From the NCBI GenBank assembly GCA_033030425.1, contig JAUFSD010000004.1, forward strand, positions 1,054,001 through 1,118,000: a DNA stretch of 64,000 nucleotides, written 5' to 3'. Shown here piece after piece: positions 58,336 to 64,000 of the stretch. The number at the start of each line of letters is the position of its first letter. The stretch's first letter is position 1. The position numbers were made by a program, and so were the translations under genes. Below the pieces are notes generated by a model. It did no database searches. It worked only from the letters and a program-made list of their open reading frames with translations, and had not been told where the DNA came from. This DNA is from Verpa conica (lineage: Eukaryota; Ascomycota; Pezizomycetes; Pezizales; Morchellaceae).

Positions 58336-58958
58336 ATGGCTTCCCAATCAGAGACCCCCCAGACGGTGCCAGGAACAGAAGATACCCCGATGGACGATCT
58401 GAGCGAAATCGACAACGGCGAACCGCTTGTCGAGGAAGAATCGTCTTATAACAATCTCCGGATCACAACAGTAGGTCCCTGCATGTCGTCGTCGTTTTTT
58501 TCCTAAGCATACCTACTAACACCACGAGGCAGCTCTCGGGAGCAGAAGAAGGTTCAGCCTCTTTTGAGATAAAAGGCGAGGACCATACACTTGGCAATGC
58601 TCTACGATATATCATTATGAAAAAGTATATAGCTATTTGCTATTTGCTATCTTTATTATTTTAGGTCAATTGCCTAACACAAAAAATGTAGCCCTGAGGT
58701 TGAATTCTGTGGTTACTCTATACCCCATCCTTCCGAAGAAAAGATGAATATCCGAATACAAATATATCGTAAGTCTCTCCAATCACCCTAATATCATTTC
58801 CTACTTAGGTAACTGGAGCTATAGCCGAATATTGGGAAACTACCAAGCCGTACGATGTCCTCTTGAAAGGATTCGATGACCTAGCTGATCTCTGTGATCA
58901 TGTCACTGAAGTCTTTACTGCCGAAAAAGATGCCTATGGCAAACATGAGGATAGATAA
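58336..58958 (+). CDS. RPC19: RNA polymerase I and III subunit AC19 (Rpc19)
   Basis: Four exons: 58336-58470, 58533-58624, 58692-58768 and 58819-58958, about 147 aa. The last acceptor could instead be at 58824, six bases later, also in phase, giving 145 aa. The first intron has an ideal TACTAAC branch site. The RPB11-like dimerisation core is clear: [20 protein letters not shown], then [20 protein letters not shown] and a C-terminal helix ([18 protein letters not shown]). The N-terminal 45 residues are acidic and variable, as in other AC19 proteins. Rpc19 pairs with Rpc40 (AC40) as the assembly platform of RNA polymerases I and III in the nucleus. Confidence 0.9.
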
Positions 58959-59209
58959 ATTTACGGCTTGTATCATTAGATTAAGGGTTTTAAAGGTCGT
59001 TTTTCCCTTCTTTTTCCTTTCTTTCTTAATTTCCACGAGGATTGGCGCATGGGACTGGTTCTTTTTGGAATGTCTTCTCTTCCATCTGTAGGATATTTAC
59101 TCGTAAAAAGATAATAGAAAATAGAAAGAGCAAGAAATGAACAAGAGATTGCTATGCATCTAATTACGGCCCTATTGAAGCTGTTAGTATATGTCTTCAC
59201 TGAATCTCA

Positions 59210-59842
59210 CTAGAACCTAAGCTCCCGTACCTCCAAGAAGTTGTTCATAAAATTGGATGAGACCTTCGCTTTCGGGTCCTCCTCTACTCTGAAATATCTA
59301 TAACACCCACCATCCCGGTCAGCCAAACTCCTGCACAGATCCACGCTCCTGTATCTGAGGGATTGGCTCACTTCATAATATGTGGAATCTGCTTCCAGTA
59401 GTTCATCGTCTCCTGAAGCTCCATGTTACTCTTAGTAATCAACATATCCGCCACCGGCAGCTGCTGCACATATCTGTTCCTTTCAAATTCCTGCCGGATC
59501 TTGGCCCGCACCGCGGAGATTGGAACGTTAAGAACATAGGTCTTGACGATTTCCGGTGCCTATCCGACTCATCAGCCCCTCCAGATCAGCTTCCTGGCAT
59601 TACCGAAAGGGCAAAGACCATGCCCATAATAAAAGCTAAGGATAATATAAGAGCTTACAGCTCGCTGCCACGCCCTATAAGAGACTATCGCTCGCCTAGA
59701 CGCATCCTGCCAATTTGCCGCTATCGGACATCACACCACCACCAAGGTCAGCAACTGCACCCCACAAAAAAGTCCCTAGAGGCCGGAATGGGTACCAACA
59801 CGTGCGAGTTGTCTGTGCGAGATATGTGGGGTTGATGACCAT
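59210..59842 (-). CDS. Mitochondrial complex I LYR subunit (NDUFA6/B14 type)
   Basis: Minus-strand exons: about 59842-59802 (MVINPTYLAQTTR), 59720-59659 (ANWQDASRRAIVSYRAWQRA), 59559-59372 and 59297-59210, totalling about 125 aa. The third exon has VPISAVRAKIRQEFERNRYV and ADMLITKSNMELQETMNYWK, diagnostic of the B14/NDUFA6 subunit, and the fourth ends NFMNNFLE. The LYR tripeptide reads SYR. The protein is an accessory subunit of NADH:ubiquinone oxidoreductase that binds acyl carrier protein. Introns 2 and 3 are clean. The first junction is off by one base with the obvious GTGTTG donor; a donor at 59759 (GTGCAG) restores phase but leaves only about 40 nt of intron. Confidence 0.75.
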
Positions 59843-60132
59843 AGCGTTTATATTTCCTTTGTGGGGGAGGCCGTAAATTTAAGTGGGATCTTTCTCAGGA
59901 GAGGGCGACGAGGAAGTGTTGAAGTTGATACCTAGAAAGGGTTGGCTGCTTTAGGCGGGAGTTTTCTCGGTACCAGGGTTACGCGTAGAAGTAGGTGAAT
60001 GAGGGTTGAGGGGCTAAGAGCGGCCCAGGGGGATCCTTGAATTTAACTGCGTCAGTAAATAGACAGTATCAAAATCAACGACTATCTCAGAAACAACTCT
60101 CAAGAAATATCTCGGCATCACTGTATCTAAGA

Positions 60133-61458
60133 ATGATAGCATTCGCTTTGCTTTCTAGATGCACTCGCTCTGGGAGGATTCCTACCACTAGGATTCAAAC
60201 ACTTTTCCGGAAGAACTATTCTACAGTAAAAGAAATAGTCCCACTGGCCTATCAACTTCATAAACCCACAGGCTCTTCTGCCCCACGAAACGATGCCCCA
60301 ATAATTGTGATGCACGGTCTATTCGGGTCGAAGCAGAATAATCGAAGCATCAGTAAGTAAGGATCCGACGACTAGCAAAAATCCTATTTTTATATTTAGG
60401 GAAAAGTAGGGTTCTTAAATAAGTAGGACATAATGAAGTTTTTAGGATTAGAAATTTAGATTTTCTAACCCCTTGAAATCATTTCACCTATTTAGTCACA
60501 CTGGAATCCCTCTAGGAAGATGAAGCTTACTCTTAACTTTGTATCATATCAGGGCACTCGCAAGGGACCTGAATAGACCTGTCTATGCACTGGTATGCCC
60601 TTAAAATTTATTTCTCTCTTTGCAAACAATTATCATATAGCACTAACATACAAAAAAGGACCTCAGAAACCATGGAGAAAGCCCCCATCATAAACGCCAC
60701 AACTATGAAGCCATGGCCGAAGATGTCGAGTACTTTCTTGAAGACAAGAACCTTGGCCCAGAGACCACTTTACTGGGGCACTCCATGTTCGTAAACCCCA
60801 CCCTAGTAGGTAGGAATTACCTGGTAGACAACCAATTCCCCAGTTCTAAGTCATCATCAGGGGTGCCAAAACCGCCATGGCGGTTTCTCTCCGCCGCCCC
60901 TCCCTTGTTCACAACCTCATAATCGTCGACAATGCCCCAATCTCAGCTAGCCTCCACTCATCCTTCGGAACCTACATCCGTGCTATGCGACATATCGAAG
61001 AGTCAAAACTTAAGAAACAATCAGAAGCGGACGAGATCTTGTCACAATATGAACCTAACATCGGGATCCGCCAATTCCTTCTCACGAACCTAACTCGTCC
61101 TGTAGATTCTCCGCATATCAAGTTCAGAGTACCTGTACGGATACTTGGGAATGCTCTGGATGAGATAGCGGATTTTCCGTTTGATTATGAGAAAAATAGG
61201 TTTGAGGGGCGGGCATTGTTCGTTAGGGGAACAAAAAGCATGTATGTACCAGACGAGCATATCCCGATTATTGGAAAGTTCTTTCCATTGTTTAGGTTGA
61301 AGGATATCGATGCGGGACATTGGGTTATTTCAGAGAAACCGAATGAGTTTAGAGAAGGTACATCCTCATCTCCCTAATTCACCTAGCGTGAGATTTGTGC
61401 CCTTTTTCCTGCTAATAAAAATACAGCTGTCATTGAGTTTTTGAAAGATTCGGAATAA
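60133..61458 (+). CDS. Mitochondrial alpha/beta hydrolase (Imo32/ABHD11 family)
   Basis: Five exons: 60133-60356, 60553-60592, 60659-60786, 60861-61357 and 61427-61458, giving 306 aa in a continuous phase. The N-terminus (MIAFALLSRCTRSGRIPTTR) is basic and lacks acidic residues, like a mitochondrial presequence. The oxyanion loop is VMHGLFGSKQNNRSISK, then DLRNHGESPHHKRHNY. The nucleophile elbow is GHSMG with Ser130, split by intron 3 (donor GTTCGT). Later come LFVRGTKSMYVPDEH and the catalytic His in DAGHWV. Family members in mitochondria (yeast Imo32, human ABHD11) protect the lipoylated 2-oxoglutarate dehydrogenase complex or act as esterases; the exact role here is inferred. Confidence 0.88.
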
Positions 61459-61859
61459 GGTATGCTCTCAGAGGTGGGTGTTGAGCACTTAAAAATATAA
61501 AGTAAACCAAAGCCTATAAAAGAATATTCTCACTAGATTGAAGTAGATTCAAGACATATTCCATTATTCGTGAATCTTTATGTCGAGACCATAAAAATTT
61601 TCTAATGTAGGTATATTAATTACAACCCATAAAACATGTTGCTTCATGATCTATCACCCGTATAAAAAACGTCCATACCCTGAGGTAAGAAGTAAAATAA
61701 AGTAAAAGCCATGAAAAAAAAAACTAGAACAGATTGAAATGACTGAATGAATACCAATGAGTACAACCTTTGTTTACCACCCTTAACACCCAAGCTCCCA
61801 CAAATAAGAAAAGATAATAAGATCGAATCAACGAACCCCCCAGAAAAAAAATAAAAAAC
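61459..61859. other. Convergent intergenic region
   Basis: AT-rich 3' ends of the hydrolase (+) and Rab (-) genes meet here. An A tract lies at 61714-61723. No other feature. Confidence 0.5.
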
Positions 61860-62986
61860 TCAACAAGCACAACTGGAAGAACCAGAGTCACCAGAACCAC
61901 CTCCTGGCTGCTCATTCCTATTACCCAATGAAACAGTCCCATCTCTCCTCCCCAGGAGTGTCGGATCCATTAACTCCGGTGTCTCAATAATCCTATCAAC
62001 TGTAGTTACGAATGGCTCACGAATGTTCTCGCGGGTTTTCGACGAGGACTCATAGAAAGTTGCACCGTACTTCTTAGCCAAGGCCTCACCCTCTTCACGT
62101 CTAACGGCTCGAGAGCCTATTCTGTCGATTTTAGAGCCAACCTGAAGAATACCGTCAGCACTTTTTGTATCGGAATGTTTTGATATCCCGGATTGTTGAT
62201 ATATCCACCCCCATAGAACATGAGAACCAGCCATCAGTAAAACATACCAAGCATTTGATGACACCCGGCGAAGCATACGTCTCCGCCTCTTTAAACCAGT
62301 GGTCCATCGACAAGAAGCTCTCCCGATTGGATACATCATATACCAATATTACACCCTGTGCATTGCGGTAATAAGAGCTTGTTAACGTACGGAAACGTTC
62401 TAGAATTATCTTCTGTCAGTATTTAATATCATAGACTACCGAAGCCCCAGATAATTCGAGCATCGGTAGCAGCAGGAGGGGTAGCTACCTTGACCCGCAG
62501 TATCGAATAGCAATAATCTATGTGGTTTCCCCTTGGCCGAGACTCTCTTGACCTACACACAAAAACTTGTTAGACAATATCTTAATACCCCCCATCTGTG
62601 ACCATTCCCCCAGTTTCTTTCTCTAGCACTTTTTTGAATACTTTATTTCTCCACCGATCCGCGGGAGTGGTATCGAGCGAGATCGGTTGAATATAAATCC
62701 GTAGTGGCTGAGGGGCGGGGCTGGAAAAAACAAACCTTAAAATCAACGCCTATCGTGGCTGTCGCGGTATCCGTATCGAATATATCATCGACATATCGTA
62801 GTAGCAACGCTGTTTTGCCTGAGTTACTTGGTCCTATGAGAAGTCTGAGCTGGTCAGCATGGAAGAAGCAATGGAGGAGGGTTAATAAAGTAAATAAAAA
62901 ACAAGCAGAGAAGGGCTGAAAGCTGAAGTGCTGACACGATTCAAGGTTTAGACATACAGCTTGATGGTTGGATCTTGAGAAGACAT
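61860..62986 (-). CDS. Rab-family small GTPase, Rab18-like, double-cysteine C-terminus
   Basis: Five minus-strand exons: 62986-62958, 62844-62736, 62552-62489, 62399-62248 and 62141-61860, giving 211 aa with phases all consistent. Motifs: G1 GPSNSGKT, switch I with the effector Thr in [10 protein letters not shown]3 DTAGQE (split by intron 3), G4 GSKID in place of GNKxD, and G5 SSSK in place of SAK. The region [11 protein letters not shown] and [11 protein letters not shown] resembles Rab18-type proteins of fungi. The tail is Gly/Ser-rich and ends Cys-Ala-Cys, a double geranylgeranylation signal. Rab18 proteins act in ER, Golgi and lipid-droplet traffic. Ypt6 or another Rab branch is not excluded. 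Confidence 0.85.
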
Positions 62987-63463
62987 GATATGATGATCGC
63001 TGGTATTTCTATGTAGGTCTGTGGTATGAATAGAGTGGAGTGTGGAGTGTGGAGTGGTGTGGAATAGAGATGTGTGATGCGGTGTGATGTGATGTGATGT
63101 GTCTGTGTCTGTGTCTGTGCCTGTGTTGGAGGCGAGATATCTAGGTATAAGCTCAGGAACAATGTACGATGTAGGTATGTACAGGTTTTCTGGAAGTGCT
63201 GTGTTGAGGAGGCTCAATGATGATGAGCGGTGACGACGTTGTTGTCACTGCCACTGTTGTTGGGGGCCAAGTGCTGGCCCAGCAGGAAAGATGTCCAGGA
63301 GTCTCCATAGTGACCAAGTGACCATTGACCACTAACCACTCAACCGTTTAAAAGACATTCACTCGCCAACGTCAATAGGATATTTAGAAACCTGGAAATG
63401 ACCGAACATACAGTGAGTGGCAACTAGCCAGAATAGCAACACAAACGATAAACGACACTACAA
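62987..63463. other. Upstream region of the Rab gene
   Basis: Promoter and leader of the minus-strand Rab gene. It contains simple repeats of TGATG/TGTG type at 63040-63125. No other gene seen. Confidence 0.45.
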
Positions 63464-63474
63464 GATACACATAC

Positions 63475-63571
<97 letters not shown>

Positions 63572-63576
63572 TACAC
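63464..63576 (+). repeat. Hexanucleotide microsatellite (ACATAC)n
   Basis: About 18 uninterrupted copies of ACATAC follow a few imperfect ones. Open frames across it on both strands (Thr-His and Met-Cys runs) are artefacts of the repeat. Confidence 0.95.
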
Positions 63577-64000
63577 GGGCCCAGCTCAGCTACACAACAA
63601 CCACATGACTCAAATTCTCCAGTCAGAAACGGCCCACGCGACCGCACTCCACACACACATAACATAATCATGATCACCAGCTCTCACAGCCTCCCTCAAT
63701 AATGCCCAATGTGATACCTAAATACACAAGAGAGGCATTTTGTTCTCGAGTCGCCCTGAAACGGAGAAACTGTATTTAGACCACGCATATCCGCGACTAG
63801 AGTATCCTTCCCTCGGATCGAAAATATATATATATATATATAAAAAGAAAGCAAAAAAAAAAAAAAAAGCAAAAAGACACAGCGTAACAATCACCATGGC
63901 CAAGAACAAGTCCCTTAGAAAATAAGTCAGTACTATTCTCGTAGTTACACACTCCATTTGGCCTAGCTCTGTTGCCCACGAAAGAGTTGCTGATTTATTG
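63577..64000. other. Window end, simple repeats only
   Basis: A TA run (63826-63842) and an A tract (63853-63868) are present. No gene is supported; nearby frames owe their hydrophobic runs to these repeats. Confidence 0.5.

Noticed and set aside
63417..63677. Thr-His and Met-Cys repeat proteins
   Set aside because: They are translations of the ACATAC microsatellite.
63696..63979. Hydrophobic small proteins near the window end
   Set aside because: The hydrophobic run comes from TA and A tracts on the opposite strand.

Overview
This is a eukaryotic nuclear window from a filamentous ascomycete. Genes are split by introns of about 48-200 nt with GT-AG ends and CTAAC/CTGAC-like branch sites. 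The recognisable set includes Ste11 MAPKKK, a hybrid histidine kinase, an Rmd1-type protein, RPC19, a complex I LYR subunit and a SUN-like ER protein. Wide AT-rich spacers, a Tad-like LINE and many small foldback elements resemble a repeat-expanded Pezizomycetes genome; that placement is inference. All exon models were assembled by hand from splice signals, reading phase and family similarity.

Layout. 0-6 kb: a broken acidic C-terminal fragment, a Nudix hydrolase (+) and a mitochondrial Rmd1/RMND1-type protein (+). 6-13.6 kb: a large inverted-repeat element, a lineage-specific 1020-aa arginine/histidine-rich protein (-) and a hAT-type miniature element. 13.8-17.3 kb: a 1129-aa protein fusing about 12 zinc-finger modules to a DEDDh exonuclease domain that has lost key catalytic residues. 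I consider this the most unusual gene in the window. 17.3-29.4 kb: a transposon graveyard with a piggyBac fragment, a Tad-like LINE interrupted by a 781-bp minisatellite insertion with a 7-bp target duplication, a possible SINE and a poly(A)-tailed remnant. 30-37 kb: STE11 (+) and a USP deubiquitinase (+) ending in a polybasic stretch plus a CaaX box. 37-41 kb: AT-rich spacer. 41.2-43.8 kb: a four-exon secreted cysteine-containing protein (-). 45.9-48.8 kb: a SUN-like protein (-). 53-55.7 kb: a MEDS-PAS hybrid histidine kinase (-). 58.3-63 kb: a compact housekeeping block of RPC19 (+), an NDUFA6-type LYR subunit (-), a mitochondrial alpha/beta hydrolase (+) and a Rab GTPase (-). The window ends in simple repeats.

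The genes do not form one pathway. There is a signalling theme (Ste11, hybrid kinase, Rab) and a mitochondrial theme (Rmd1-like, LYR subunit, Imo32-like hydrolase). Several real genes, including RPC19, the LYR subunit, the Rab and most of the hydrolase, are made of exons too short to stand out as open frames.
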